From: Treponema sp. J25
GTDB lineage: Bacteria > Spirochaetota > Spirochaetia > Treponematales > Breznakiellaceae
NCBI RefSeq assembly: GCF_004343725.1
Contig: NZ_PTQW01000003.1
Location: forward strand, 140,687 to 204,686
Direction of reading: 5' to 3'
DNA: 64,000 bases
Shown here: piece after piece, positions 17,711 to 27,226 of the stretch
Layout: every line of letters starts with the position of its first letter
Numbering within the stretch: the first letter of the stretch is position 1
Program-made: the position numbers and the translations under genes
The notes under the pieces: generated by a model
The model's input: only the letters and a program-made list of their open reading frames with translations
Database searches by the model: none
What the model was told of the DNA's origin: nothing

Positions 17711-18607
17711 ATGCTTCAAGAAGAACCTCTGTGTTTTGTATTCCTCGAAGATAAACGACTATGGTATCCTGCTTCTTCGTCGGTATGGGATGCGGTAGCG
17801 GGGCTTACGCCAGGGGACGTGGCCTTTCTTCGTGGAATGGTGACTCCTGTGGCTATTCCGCTTCACTTTTCAGTATCACCTCAGGAGCATGGGGGGCCCG
17901 CCAGCCATATCATTGGGAAGGGAAGTGGGGCTTCCTCTAAACAGGCCTTGTGTTTTCTGGTGCAGGAATCTCATATGCCCCCCGCAATGCAGGAGGGGCG
18001 GATCCTCCCTATTCGGACGCTCCTTGCGGAACTTCACGGTTCAGACACCGATGTTCTTTCCCGTTTTTTACGGATCTTTCATTTGTTTCAGTGGCTGGAT
18101 GTATCCCGCTATTGCGGTCGTTGTGGCGCTCAGAACGAGCTTGCCCCGGACGAGATGGCCCGACTCTGTCCTGTCTGTGGTAGACGAGAGTACCCTCGTA
18201 TTTCACCGGCCGTTATGGTTGCGGTCACGGACGATGAGGGGCGCCTCCTTTTGGCCCACAATGCCCATTTTCGAGCGGGCCTGTACAGTGTGATTGCCGG
18301 CTTTGTGGAAGCGGGCGAAACGCTGGAGGCCGCCGCCGCTCGGGAAGTTCTGGAAGAAACGGGGATTGTTATTGATAGCATCCAGTATGTGGCAAGCCAG
18401 AGCTGGCCCTTCCCCGATTCTCTTATGGTGGGATTTACCGCCCATGCCAGGACCACCACCATCCAGGTGGATAACCGGGAGATCCTGGATGCCCGCTTCT
18501 ATCGACCTGAGGAATTGCCCGACATACCCCTACCGGGGTCCCTTTCCCGGATGCTCATTGAGCATTGGCTGGCCCAGCATACAGATCGTTCCCCTTATCA
18601 TCAATAA
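17711..18607 (+). CDS. nudC: NAD+ diphosphatase / NADH pyrophosphatase NudC
   Basis: A 298-residue Nudix hydrolase that cleaves NAD(H) to NMN(H) and AMP and can remove NAD caps from RNA. It has the NudC order: N-terminal domain, four-cysteine zinc ribbon (CGRCG...CPVCG, about residues 136-158), Nudix box starting GFVEAGETLEAAAAREVLEETGI near residue 196, and the diagnostic SQxWPFPxS (here SQSWPFPDS). Its 3' end overlaps the convergent fumarase gene by 53 bp, so the two transcripts share complementary ends. It probably starts as a leaderless message. Confidence 0.93.
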   Translation: MLQEEPLCFVFLEDKRLWYPASSSVWDAVAGLTPGDVAFLRGMVTPVAIPLHFSVSPQEHGGPASHIIGKGSGASSKQALCFLVQESHMPPAMQEGRILPIRTLLAELHGSDTDVLSRFLRIFHLFQWLDVSRYCGRCGAQNELAPDEMARLCPVCGRREYPRISPAVMVAVTDDEGRLLLAHNAHFRAGLYSVIAGFVEAGETLEAAAAREVLEETGIVIDSIQYVASQSWPFPDSLMVGFTAHARTTTIQVDNREILDARFYRPEELPDIPLPGSLSRMLIEHWLAQHTDRSPYHQ

Positions 18608-20261
18608 TGATGAAGGCCAGAAGATCCTTTACCGTGATACGCCGCACCGCCTCCATCCCCAGTTCGGGATAGTCAAGAATTTCGCAGGCGAGAATGTTTT
18701 GTTCCGCTATAAGGGCCGCCACCCCTCCAATAACCCCCAGGTAAAAGCCTCCGTATTTCTTACAGGCCTCCCGCCATTGGCTTGCCCGGTTTCCCTTTGC
18801 CAGGGTAATTCGCGCAATGCCCCGGGAAAGCAGTTCCTCCCCGTAGCTATCCATTCGCTGGGCCGTCGTGGGACCGAAACTACCGATGATTTTTCCGGGA
18901 GGAGTCGCCGCGGGGCCTCCATAGAGAATAGGATACTGGTACAGGTACTCCGGAAGGGGCTTGCCTGCTTCGATGAGCCGGTGCCAGCGAAGATGGGCCG
19001 CATCCCGGGCAATCAAAAGGTCTCCCGAAAGCAAGAGGCGGCTTCCCACGGATAGCTCTGAAAGACGACGGCAAACCCTTTCGATGCCTTCTTCCAGGTT
19101 GATGTGGGGGGCCTCAATTTTGTGGAATGAAGGGGCCGGTACGTAGGATTCAGGCTGAGTCTCAACCTGTTCAAGCCACATTCCCCGCCGATCGATATAG
19201 CCGAGGAGATTCCGATGGGCGCTACAGGAAACCCCTATCGAGATAGGGCACGAGGCGGCATGACGGGGTAAACGGATAACCCGGCAATCCAGGGCAAAGG
19301 CGCTTCCCCCAAACTGGGCGCCTAAGCCTGTTTCCCGGGCTATTTCAAGGATCCGCCGTTCCCAGAAGACATCCCGGAAACAGAGGGGGGCTTCTGGATA
19401 CGGAGAGGTAAGGGGGGACTGAAAATTTGAAGAGGGGGATGTTTTGGCGGTATTGCTGTTTATGTTAGAAGCTGGGGACCCCTCCAGAGAGGGAAGTCCA
19501 TCGAGAATTTCCGTGGTAGCGAGTTTTAGAATCCGCAGGTTCTCTTCGGGACTCGTACCGCCCACCACGATGGCAAGCCGATAGGGTGGGCAGGCGGCGG
19601 TTCCCAGGGCGGAGATTTTTTCCCGTACAAATCGTTCAAACGCCAGAGGCTCTAAAATACCGGGGGGCATCTGAAAAAAGCCCGTTTTATTTGCCGATCC
19701 TCCTCCTTTGGCAACAAAAAGGAATCGATACCGGGGGCTTTCTCCAGAGGAAGGGGTTGCTTCAATATGAATTTGGGCGGGTAAGTTGGTCCCCGTGTCA
19801 TATTCTTCAAAAAAACTCCGGGGCGCCACTTGAGAGGAGCGCAAATAGTATTTTTCATAGGCTTCCCGAATTCCTTCGCTCAGCCAGTGGGCATCGTCAC
19901 TTTCAGTACGAATCCCCTCATCCTTCCATGCAAGTACCGTAGCGGTCCCGGTATCCTGACAGAGGGGCAATACCCCCCTGGCGGCGATGGTTGCGTTTTC
20001 CAATAGGGCGCGGATAACGATGCGATCGTTTTCGGAACTGTGCGGATCTGCCCACTGAGTTTTGAGGAGATCAAGATGACTTTTTCGCAGAAAAAAGGAA
20101 AGCCGATAGAAAGCCTCCCGGGCAAGGTATTGTAGAAGGGCTGGCGAGACAGAAAGAAAGTTTCCCGATACCTGTAGTGATCCTTCGGCTTCGGGTGGCG
20201 GAGGGATACGCTCAAAGGAAATATGTTGAAAGGCTTTTTCGATAGCGTTCTGTAATTCCAT
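18555..20261 (-). CDS. Class I (Fe-S) fumarate hydratase
   Basis: A 568-residue oxygen-sensitive fumarase with alpha and beta parts in one chain (FumA/B layout), interconverting fumarate and malate. Cluster cysteines are visible in LPLCQDTGTA (Cys101), AACPPYRLAIVVGG and GVSCSAHRN; the beta part has KIIGSFGPTTAQRMDSY. A 35-residue Ser/Asn/Pro-rich insertion (about 19389-19495) interrupts the alpha part and looks like a flexible loop. ATG 20261 follows GAGGAAGG; a TTG four codons upstream is less likely. It fits an anaerobe. Confidence 0.92.
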   Translation of the reverse strand: MELQNAIEKAFQHISFERIPPPPEAEGSLQVSGNFLSVSPALLQYLAREAFYRLSFFLRKSHLDLLKTQWADPHSSENDRIVIRALLENATIAARGVLPLCQDTGTATVLAWKDEGIRTESDDAHWLSEGIREAYEKYYLRSSQVAPRSFFEEYDTGTNLPAQIHIEATPSSGESPRYRFLFVAKGGGSANKTGFFQMPPGILEPLAFERFVREKISALGTAACPPYRLAIVVGGTSPEENLRILKLATTEILDGLPSLEGSPASNINSNTAKTSPSSNFQSPLTSPYPEAPLCFRDVFWERRILEIARETGLGAQFGGSAFALDCRVIRLPRHAASCPISIGVSCSAHRNLLGYIDRRGMWLEQVETQPESYVPAPSFHKIEAPHINLEEGIERVCRRLSELSVGSRLLLSGDLLIARDAAHLRWHRLIEAGKPLPEYLYQYPILYGGPAATPPGKIIGSFGPTTAQRMDSYGEELLSRGIARITLAKGNRASQWREACKKYGGFYLGVIGGVAALIAEQNILACEILDYPELGMEAVRRITVKDLLAFIIIDDKGNDLYAGPANAQ

Positions 20262-20418
20262 AACCTTCCTCAATAGCCATCATTTTTGTGATTCCCCCGC
20301 CTAAAAAACGCATCCGAGACCTTTGGCGCGTTACGGGGCAATCTCCCAATATCTTTGTCCCTACTATTCATATAACCAGACCACCGTCATAGTTGTTTAT
20401 ATATATTATCAGAAGCAG

Positions 20419-20447
20419 TGGTCTCATACAATCACTTCTGGTACAAT
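20419..20447 (+). promoter_or_regulatory. Promoter placed for a leaderless sensor-kinase transcript
   Basis: TACAAT (20442-20447) ends 6 nt before ATG 20454. The -35 at 17 nt is weak (TGGTCT). No ribosome-binding site separates the box from the start. Confidence 0.45.
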
Positions 20448-20453
20448 ACTACT

Positions 20454-21812
20454 ATGATGACCCATTCAGCGGAACTACGTCTCCTTATTTTGCTCTTTTT
20501 TTGCACCGTGCTTATCACCGTAGGGGGCATTTTTTTCATGATGTTCCAGGAACAGAACCGGCTTACCCTGATGGCTGAATATCGGGCTTTTCAGCTTGCG
20601 GCCGACCTGAATCGGGCGGTAGAACAGGGAAACCGGGTTTCGGTGGAGCAACTCCCGAATCTTCTGGGTTTTGGAATCTATACTATTCGAGGCGAGGCCC
20701 TGTATCGCTATGGAAACGCACCCTCTCAGGTAGATCCCCGGGCGGTTCAGGATGCCCCTCGTATTCAAGGAGATGAAGTTTCATTGCTACGGGCCTTTGG
20801 GGGGATGGGACGGATCCGCAACCGTTTCATGATGGCGCCTCCAGATCCCCAAAGGGGAGAGGGAGATGTTGGGAATCTGTCGGAAAACCAGAACACATCC
20901 CGGAGGCCCCGTCCTCCTTCTATGATGATGGCCCCGATGGCGGCCCCGCGGCTGGTGTTTCTTTCTTATCGAGTGGCTTCTCTTCAACGAGGGATGTGGA
21001 CCCTCTATATTCTAGGGAGCCTCCTCCTTTTGGTTCTAATAGGTACCTATGGGTTGTTGATTCAGCTTGCCCGACGGATCGATCTCTATCGACTCGAAGA
21101 AGCCCGAAATCGGGAACTCATTACCTTAGGAGAGGCAGCCCGAAGTCTTTCCCATGAGATCAAGAATCCCCTGGGGGTGCTTCGTATACAAACGGCCCTT
21201 TTAAAAAAGATGCTCAAAGGACAGGAGGTTGAAAAGCAGGTAGATATCATCGAAGAAGAAATAGATCGAATTAATACCCTTACCGAACGGGTCCGGCAGT
21301 ATCTGGGAAACCGACAGGCTTCAGTGGAACCTCTTGATATGGGAAACTACCTGCTTCATATGAAGGAACGCTATGGTAATAGTATTGAAGTGTCCCTTCC
21401 TCTTGATGCCTGGCCGATAGTAAAAATAGACCGGCAGCATTTGGATCAAATTCTAGATAACCTTATCCGCAACGCCCTCGAAAGTATGGAAGGTCAGGGA
21501 GAATCCCTGGTAACCCTTCGCCTTTCAGTCGTGGGTCATAAAAAGTGTCTGATTGAGGTAGCCGATCGGGGACCGGGGATCCCTAAAGATATCGAAGGTC
21601 GAATTTATGACCTCTTCTTTACTACAAAAACCAAGGGATCCGGCATTGGCCTTGCCCTGGTAAAAAAACTGCTTTCCCAGTACGGGGGGACAATTTACCA
21701 CCGTCCCCGCGAAGGGGGAGGTACCCTCTTTTATGTTGAACTCCCCTATGGACGACTGGTCCCGGCGAAAAAAATTGAGCACCAGAAACCGGTACTGGCC
21801 TCTGAGAAATAG
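20454..21812 (+). CDS. Membrane sensor histidine kinase, AtoS-like
   Basis: A 452-residue kinase with TM1 at about residues 8-30 and TM2 at about 181-205, enclosing a roughly 150-residue periplasmic sensor with a Met/Pro-rich stretch near 150-165. H-box SLSHEIKNPLG places the phosphorylated His at 234. N-box NLIRNALESMEG, DRGPGIP and GSGIGLALVKKL complete the ATPase domain. It is 11 bp from an NtrC-type regulator, so the pair should control sigma-54 promoters, like TP0520/TP0519 of T. pallidum or Hk2/Rrp2 of Borrelia. The signal is unknown. A second ATG follows at 20457. Confidence 0.92.
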   Translation: MMTHSAELRLLILLFFCTVLITVGGIFFMMFQEQNRLTLMAEYRAFQLAADLNRAVEQGNRVSVEQLPNLLGFGIYTIRGEALYRYGNAPSQVDPRAVQDAPRIQGDEVSLLRAFGGMGRIRNRFMMAPPDPQRGEGDVGNLSENQNTSRRPRPPSMMMAPMAAPRLVFLSYRVASLQRGMWTLYILGSLLLLVLIGTYGLLIQLARRIDLYRLEEARNRELITLGEAARSLSHEIKNPLGVLRIQTALLKKMLKGQEVEKQVDIIEEEIDRINTLTERVRQYLGNRQASVEPLDMGNYLLHMKERYGNSIEVSLPLDAWPIVKIDRQHLDQILDNLIRNALESMEGQGESLVTLRLSVVGHKKCLIEVADRGPGIPKDIEGRIYDLFFTTKTKGSGIGLALVKKLLSQYGGTIYHRPREGGGTLFYVELPYGRLVPAKKIEHQKPVLASEK

Positions 21813-21823
21813 GAGGTACCCCT

Positions 21824-23254
21824 GTGAGCGATACGCCTCTTACCGTTCTTGTAATAGATGATGAGCGGAATTTACGGGAATCCCTTAAGCTCTATTTAGA
21901 AGGGGAGGATTTCCGGGTACTCCTTGCACCCACCGGTGAAGCCGGCAAGGATGTTCTAGAAAAGGAACGCTGCGATGTGGTGGTGGTGGACCTCAAGATG
22001 CCGGGCATGTCGGGTCTTGATTTCCTTCACTGGATGAAGGAAAGTGGCCCCGCTATTCCCCTTATTATGATGAGTGCCCATGGGGATATCCAGGATGCGG
22101 TGGAGGCGATGAAAGGGGGTGCCGCTGATTACCTGGTCAAGCCCTTTCATCCGGAAGAACTTGTGGTTCGACTGCGGCGGGTTGTTTCTGATGCCCGGCT
22201 TATTTCCCGGGCCCAGGTGGTGGAAGCGGTGCATCGGGGAACGGGGAAAAAGGCAAATGGAAAGGAACACGATGAGGTCTGGCTTGGGGAGAGTCCCCCT
22301 ATGAAGACCCTGCGGGCCCTTATAGATAAGGTGGCCCCCACCGATTCCACGGTGTTGATTACCGGCGAAAGTGGAACGGGGAAAGAAGTGGTTGCCCGCT
22401 CTATTCACCGCTTAAGCAAACGTTCTGACGGGCCCTTTGTTCCCATCAATCTGGGGGGAATCCCAGAAAACCTTTTGGAAAGTGAGCTTTTTGGCTACGA
22501 AAAAGGGGCCTTTACGGGGGCAGAGGGACGGAAGGTAGGGCTTTTTGAATTGGCCAGTGGGGGTACCCTTTTTTTGGATGAAATTGGAGACATGCCCCTC
22601 CATCTCCAGGTAAAGCTCCTGCGGGTACTCCAGGACCGTAAACTTATAAGATTAGGGGGAAGTCGCCCTATCCCTATCGACGTCCGTATCGTTGCGGCCA
22701 CCAATAAAAACCTGGAAGAAGCAGTCCGGGAGGGTCAGTTCCGGGAAGATCTCTATTATCGGCTTGCGGTAATCCGCCTTCATATTCCTCCCCTCCGGGA
22801 GCGAAAGGAAGATATCCCCGTGCTTGCCCAGCGTTTTACAGAACGTTTTGCCCGGGAATTGGGGCGCTATCCCCGGCGCCTTTCGGCGGAGGTTCTCCAA
22901 TTTCTGGACCGGTACCCCTTTCCGGGAAATGTGCGGGAACTGGAAAATGCTATTGAGCGGGCCGTTATCCTTTCGGAAGGGGAAGAAATAAAGATAGAGG
23001 ACTTTAGTTTTGCCGGTCCCTGGCAGGCCTCTCCCCCCGCGTTCTCGGGGATGGAACCTCCCGCAGCGGTTGGTGAGTCCCCGCAGAACCCCTCTGGGCT
23101 CGGTGGACTCGAAGGGCGTTCTCTTCAGGAACTGGAACGGGAAGCAATCCGACTTGCCCTCCTTAGAAACGGGGGACACCGGGAAAAGACCGCCCAGGAA
23201 CTGGGGATTACCCGGCGAACCCTTCTTAACAAAATCCGGGAGTATGGCCTTTAA
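21824..23254 (+). CDS. Sigma-54-dependent response regulator, AtoC/NtrC type
   Basis: A 476-residue activator: receiver domain with acidic pair DDE and phospho-acceptor Asp56 (VVVDLKMPG), AAA+ domain with GESGTGKE near residue 183 and the sigma-54 contact loop GAFTGA near 227, then a Fis-type helix-turn-helix at the C-terminus (HREKTAQELGITRRTLLNKI). It starts at GTG with AGGAGGT 6 nt upstream. Its kinase is the adjacent upstream gene. Target promoters were not recognised in this window. Confidence 0.95.
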   Translation: MSDTPLTVLVIDDERNLRESLKLYLEGEDFRVLLAPTGEAGKDVLEKERCDVVVVDLKMPGMSGLDFLHWMKESGPAIPLIMMSAHGDIQDAVEAMKGGAADYLVKPFHPEELVVRLRRVVSDARLISRAQVVEAVHRGTGKKANGKEHDEVWLGESPPMKTLRALIDKVAPTDSTVLITGESGTGKEVVARSIHRLSKRSDGPFVPINLGGIPENLLESELFGYEKGAFTGAEGRKVGLFELASGGTLFLDEIGDMPLHLQVKLLRVLQDRKLIRLGGSRPIPIDVRIVAATNKNLEEAVREGQFREDLYYRLAVIRLHIPPLRERKEDIPVLAQRFTERFARELGRYPRRLSAEVLQFLDRYPFPGNVRELENAIERAVILSEGEEIKIEDFSFAGPWQASPPAFSGMEPPAAVGESPQNPSGLGGLEGRSLQELEREAIRLALLRNGGHREKTAQELGITRRTLLNKIREYGL

Positions 23255-23309
23255 AACAACGAGAAGCCCCTCCTCCTTTGCATAGTGGAAGATCTCTCGC
23301 CGGTGTTTG

Positions 23310-23335
23310 CGGCTCTTTCAGCCGTTTGTGCCTTT
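23310..23335 (+). terminator. Weak hairpin after the response regulator
   Basis: CGGCT-CTTTC-AGCCG (23310-23324) is followed by TTTGTGCCTTTT. The stem is short and the U-tract is interrupted, so this is a tentative terminator in the 117-bp convergent gap. Confidence 0.3.
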
Positions 23336-23371
23336 TCTTGCGGTTTGTGGCTTTGCCGGGACCCCTCGATT

Positions 23372-25207
23372 TTATTGAGCTTCGGGGGAACTTGTTTCCA
23401 GAACCTGACGGTCGATCCGGGTGATTTTCCATCGGTCTTTTAAGTAGGTAAGAAAGACCCGATCCTGGCGGCGTACCCAGGAAGTTTCAAGCCTGGTGGG
23501 GGGAAGGGGAGTGGAATGGAGGTTGAACTGCCCCGCAGGTTCCTCTTTGGAAGAGGATGGTCCGCCCTCTAAAGGAGCGCTATCTTCCCGTCGTTCCGGA
23601 TACCAGAAACGGTAGCTAACCCGTCCTACCGCCTCATTTCCCTCCACCTGAAGTTCATCGATGGAAAAATCCGAAATTCCAAACACATGGAATTCCCCCT
23701 GCGGTTTTCCCCGCTCCATCCAAACTTCCGGAGGAAGAACGAGGACCTTCTGTTCATAGGCTTCTCGTACCTTGGAAATGACGTAGAAATTCATCACCGC
23801 CGTAATATCCTCTTTCCCTGTCTTCCCTTCCACACATGTGGACATCCGTTCGTGGTCCAGGGTGTTAAAGGCGGTGTAATAGGCGGTAAGCACCTCGGCG
23901 GGGCTCATCCCTTTTGTGGTGGGACGCTGGGCCTGATCCCGTATAAAGCTAGCAATGAAAAGAGCCAGGGCAACAAGAGAAAGGGCCCCTCCTATGAGGA
24001 GTCCCCGATTCCTTCGAAGGAAACGGTTCCCTTTAATCCGTTGCTGCTGGAACCGAAGGTACCGCTCTTTTTCTTTGCGCAGGGTCTCCTGTTCTTTTTC
24101 GGTAAGAGGCTTGATGAAAGCCGCCGGTTCGTGGTGGTGTGACTTTTCGAGTATTTCAAGAAGCGCTTCAAGGGAAGGGGCCCTATCACGCTCCTGCCCG
24201 GGAAGAGCTTTTTTCACAGGTAGTTCTTCTCTTTCGCTGCCACCGTTGGGAGAGGGAGTAGGCCCTGGCGCTGTTCCCAGCCTTTCTTTTATATCTCTGA
24301 GGGGGGTATTTGGGGCCTTTTTTCCTCCGGGGCTCCTGGCTATTGCAGAGTGGGTCAGGGCTCCCTCTATCCACTGGGCCAGGTCCCCATCGATTCCGGG
24401 AACCGCCAGGTGTATCGGTTCAAAAAGACCATCCCGAATATCGGCCCGAATCTGGTGTATAGCGTGATCGATCTGGGGAGCGGTCCATTCTGAGAGAGCC
24501 ATCCCGGGGGCGGCCCCTTCTGTCGTTTGAGTGGGGTGTTGGAGCGTTTCTTTTTGTTTCCCCCTGGATTTTTCGGGTATCGCCATAAAGCGGAATGGAA
24601 AGGTCCCTGCCCACAGACGGTAGGCAAGGACCGCGACGGTAAAGGATAGCCCCGTACGGTCGGGGAGATCGGGGTGCTGGTACTGTTCAAGGATCTCTTC
24701 TGGCCTTCTGTCGTGTACGCCAGAGCGAAGGCTTCGCTCTCCTAAAGCCCGGGGAGGAAAGAAAACCTTCTCTCCCGGTACTACCAGCACCAGGGGAGGT
24801 AGGATGGTCATGTCTTTTATACGATCGGGACAGAGAGCTTCAATATGACGGAGGGCCCGAACATATGAAACAAAAGCGGCCAGGGCTGTTTTGCCTCCCT
24901 GGGCGATATATTCTTCAAGGGGAAGCCCCGGCACCTCCCGCCCCCAGATCCACAGGTGGCCATCGATTTCTCGGCTCCCTTCGGGAAGCCAGGGATGCAT
25001 TTCTCCAGGGGAAAACGAGGGGGCAGTTATTCCTTCTTTCCCAGAAGTGAGGAGTCCCTGTTTTCCTGTCCAGCGAATTTCCAGACCCTGTTGGGTAAGG
25101 AGTTCCGCCCCCCGGGTCTTTGCGAAGGCCCGGGGATCCATCCCTGTATCAAAAGCTACTGCCGGCTGTCCATCAATGATGATATGTTCGATACAGGAAC
25201 GATGCAT
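23372..25207 (-). CDS. Membrane-anchored kinase-like protein with periplasmic domain
   Basis: A 611-residue protein. The N-terminal 220 residues follow the layout of a bacterial Ser/Thr kinase C-lobe (LPLEEYI; a PEEILEQ-like segment; DLPDRTGLSFTVAVLAYRLWAGTFPF resembling the alpha-F helix). No glycine loop, HRD or DFG motif is visible, so it would be a pseudokinase. A Lys/Arg/Gln-rich linker precedes one TM helix at about residues 407-428 (GLLIGGALSLVALALFIASF). The C-terminal domain resembles an NTF2-like fold (SPAEVLTAYYTAFNTLDHERM). It starts 2 bp after hflC with GGGAGGT upstream, so it belongs to the hflKC operon. The kinase relation is my inference. Confidence 0.6.
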   Translation of the reverse strand: MHRSCIEHIIIDGQPAVAFDTGMDPRAFAKTRGAELLTQQGLEIRWTGKQGLLTSGKEGITAPSFSPGEMHPWLPEGSREIDGHLWIWGREVPGLPLEEYIAQGGKTALAAFVSYVRALRHIEALCPDRIKDMTILPPLVLVVPGEKVFFPPRALGERSLRSGVHDRRPEEILEQYQHPDLPDRTGLSFTVAVLAYRLWAGTFPFRFMAIPEKSRGKQKETLQHPTQTTEGAAPGMALSEWTAPQIDHAIHQIRADIRDGLFEPIHLAVPGIDGDLAQWIEGALTHSAIARSPGGKKAPNTPLRDIKERLGTAPGPTPSPNGGSEREELPVKKALPGQERDRAPSLEALLEILEKSHHHEPAAFIKPLTEKEQETLRKEKERYLRFQQQRIKGNRFLRRNRGLLIGGALSLVALALFIASFIRDQAQRPTTKGMSPAEVLTAYYTAFNTLDHERMSTCVEGKTGKEDITAVMNFYVISKVREAYEQKVLVLPPEVWMERGKPQGEFHVFGISDFSIDELQVEGNEAVGRVSYRFWYPERREDSAPLEGGPSSSKEEPAGQFNLHSTPLPPTRLETSWVRRQDRVFLTYLKDRWKITRIDRQVLETSSPEAQ

Positions 25208-25209
25208 GG

Positions 25210-26196
25210 CTACCTCCCTCGGGGTGAATATAGATATTTAAAGTAATCCATGTCGGTGGAAAGGGTTTTACTGAATTGGGGCATGGTGGTTTTGTAAGAT
25301 TCAATACTGCGCCAGAAGTCGAAGAATTCCGGATCTCGACTGTAGGCCTGGGCATAAATGCGGGTGGCCTCCGCATCGGCTTCGCCCTTAATCTTTTCCG
25401 CCTTTTCATAGGCCGCCGAAAGGATAGCCCGGCGCTCGTTTTCGAGTTTCCCCTGCCATTCGGCCTTTTTCCCTTCTCCGTAGGACCGGAAGGCCTGGGC
25501 TATCTGATTTCGCTCCTTAATCATCCGGTTATACACGCTCTGGGTAAGCTCATCGGAATATTTAATCTGGCGGGGCACCACATCGATAAGTTCGATGCCG
25601 TATTCGGGCACGGTTTGGCGGGCCCGCTGAAGGATCTCTTCTGCCAGTTTGCGGCGACCCTTCTGGACTACCTCATAGGTAACATCGCTTCGGGTAAAGG
25701 CGGAAAGTTGTCCCGCGTCCTGTTCCGAACCGAGTTCAAAATTTTCTATTTCCTCTGCTTTGCTCTGGCGGATCCGGTTAGAATTCCGCACCGTTTCTCG
25801 AAGCCAGTTTTCGGCTATAACCGTGCGAACCGCCGAATCGATGATATCGTCCAGACGGGAGTAGGCCGCTTCCATGGTCTGGATAGATTCATAAAATTTA
25901 CGGGGGTCCGCAATTTTCCAGCGCGCCGTCGTATCAACCCAGATGAACTGGTTTTCCTTGGTAGGGATCCGCTGGGGTTCCCCATCCCAGGCCATGATGC
26001 GTCGAGGGTACTTTACCACGTCGTCGAGGAAGGGGGTTTTTATATGAAGCCCCGCATTGGTATGCACCGCTACGATCTTTCCTAATTGGACGACGACCGC
26101 CTGCTCTCCTTCCTCGATTGTATAGAAGGGACCTGCCAAGAGAAAGGCGATTCCTAACACTACTATTATGATGAGGGTAGTTATCAATGATCTCAT
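25210..26196 (-). CDS. hflC: Membrane protease modulator HflC
   Basis: A 328-residue SPFH/band 7 protein with an N-terminal signal anchor (about residues 4-22) and the start YTIEEGEQAVVVQLGK typical of HflC. The SPFH domain is followed by a coiled coil containing GEGKKAEWQGKLENERRAILSAAYEKAEKIKGEADAEATRIYAQAY (cited in parts). It ends with SRDPEFFDFWRSIESYK. With HflK it should form the cage around FtsH. ATG overlaps the hflK stop (ATGA). Confidence 0.93.
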   Translation of the reverse strand: MRSLITTLIIIVVLGIAFLLAGPFYTIEEGEQAVVVQLGKIVAVHTNAGLHIKTPFLDDVVKYPRRIMAWDGEPQRIPTKENQFIWVDTTARWKIADPRKFYESIQTMEAAYSRLDDIIDSAVRTVIAENWLRETVRNSNRIRQSKAEEIENFELGSEQDAGQLSAFTRSDVTYEVVQKGRRKLAEEILQRARQTVPEYGIELIDVVPRQIKYSDELTQSVYNRMIKERNQIAQAFRSYGEGKKAEWQGKLENERRAILSAAYEKAEKIKGEADAEATRIYAQAYSRDPEFFDFWRSIESYKTTMPQFSKTLSTDMDYFKYLYSPRGR

Positions 26197-27166
26197 TGGA
26201 CGCCTCCGCGGGTATCAAGATTTTTTAAGGGGAGGAAATTCTGAAAGCGGCGATCAATAAGGGTGGTGCCTTTATCATCTTTAAAGATATTTTCTACCAT
26301 TTCGTAATAGAGCCGCCGACGGGTAATATCCGGGGCTTTTCGGTACTCTTCGTAGACCGCGTTAAAACGGGCCACATCCCCCCGGGCCATATTTACCCGT
26401 TCAGAGGCATACCCCTGGGCTATCTGGATGATTTTGTCCGCCTCTCCCTGGGCTTTGGGAATTTCCGCGTTATAGGCTTCTTTCCCTTCATTGATAAGGC
26501 GGTTCATGTCCTGGATAGCCTTGTTCACATCTTCAAAGGCGGCCTGAACCCCCTGGGGGGCACGATATTCTGAAGTTTTACGGTGATCACCGAAATGCCT
26601 AGGCCGTACTGCTTAAAGGTGTCATTCATGAGCTGAATTGCCTCTGATTCAATTTCCGTTCTTTGGGGCCCCATCACATCAAGAATGGCCCGATCTCCCA
26701 CGAGCATGTTCATAACTGACCGGGATACGTCCCGAATTGTAGTGGTCCGCTCTTTAGGGTTTACATTGAAGAGCCACGCCCGGGGATCTACAATACGATA
26801 CTGGATGATCCATTCCACATCGACGATGTTAAGATCTCCGGTCAACATGGTGGATTCATCGGGAAAGGCTTCCTGGGAATACACGGTGTTCACCCCTGCT
26901 TTGAGGGTTCTGAATCCAAACTGTTCGGTTTGAACTACCTTTGTTTTTACTAGGTAATGTTTGTCAATTCCAAAGGGAAGTTTATAATGCATCCCTGGCC
27001 CATTGGTGGTAAGGTACTTACCAAAGCGGGTTACCACCGCTTCTTCGGTCTGGTCCACGATGTAAAAACTGGTGCTCATCAGTACTATCACTACAATAAT
27101 ACCAATGGCCAGGATGATGGACGTAGGCCCCAGGAATCTTTTGATGTTTCCTGTGCTATAGGACAT
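26193..27166 (-). pseudogene. hflK: hflK with a one-base frameshift
   Basis: Two frames together encode a normal HflK. The first (27166 down to about 26555) has a signal anchor and SPFH domain and reads to QNIVPP, then goes out of frame and stops at TGA near 26525. The second resumes at about FEDVNKAIQDMNRLINEG and runs to 26193. The break lies in a C6-A-G5 stretch on the coding strand (26549-26560); one extra C would restore PPQGVQAAFEDVNKA. This could be a homopolymer read error, a real mutation, or recoding by -1 slippage on CCCCCC. The intact ATGA join to hflC and undisturbed codons on both sides favour an error or a very recent event. AAAGGAGGA precedes ATG 27166. Confidence 0.85.
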
Positions 27167-27197
27167 GCTGGAATCCTCCTTTCTGTGACTTTAGTTT

Positions 27198-27226
27198 ATG
27201 ATAAACACAGCGAAGTGTGTTTGTAT
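27198..27226 (-). promoter_or_regulatory. Possible hflK promoter with internal inverted repeat
   Basis: On the minus strand a TATCAT box (27203-27198) lies about 30 nt upstream of the hflK start. The spacer region holds the inverted repeat AAACACA-N6-TGTGTTT (27203-27222). The -35 is weak (ATACAA). The repeat sits where a repressor would compete with polymerase. Confidence 0.35.
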
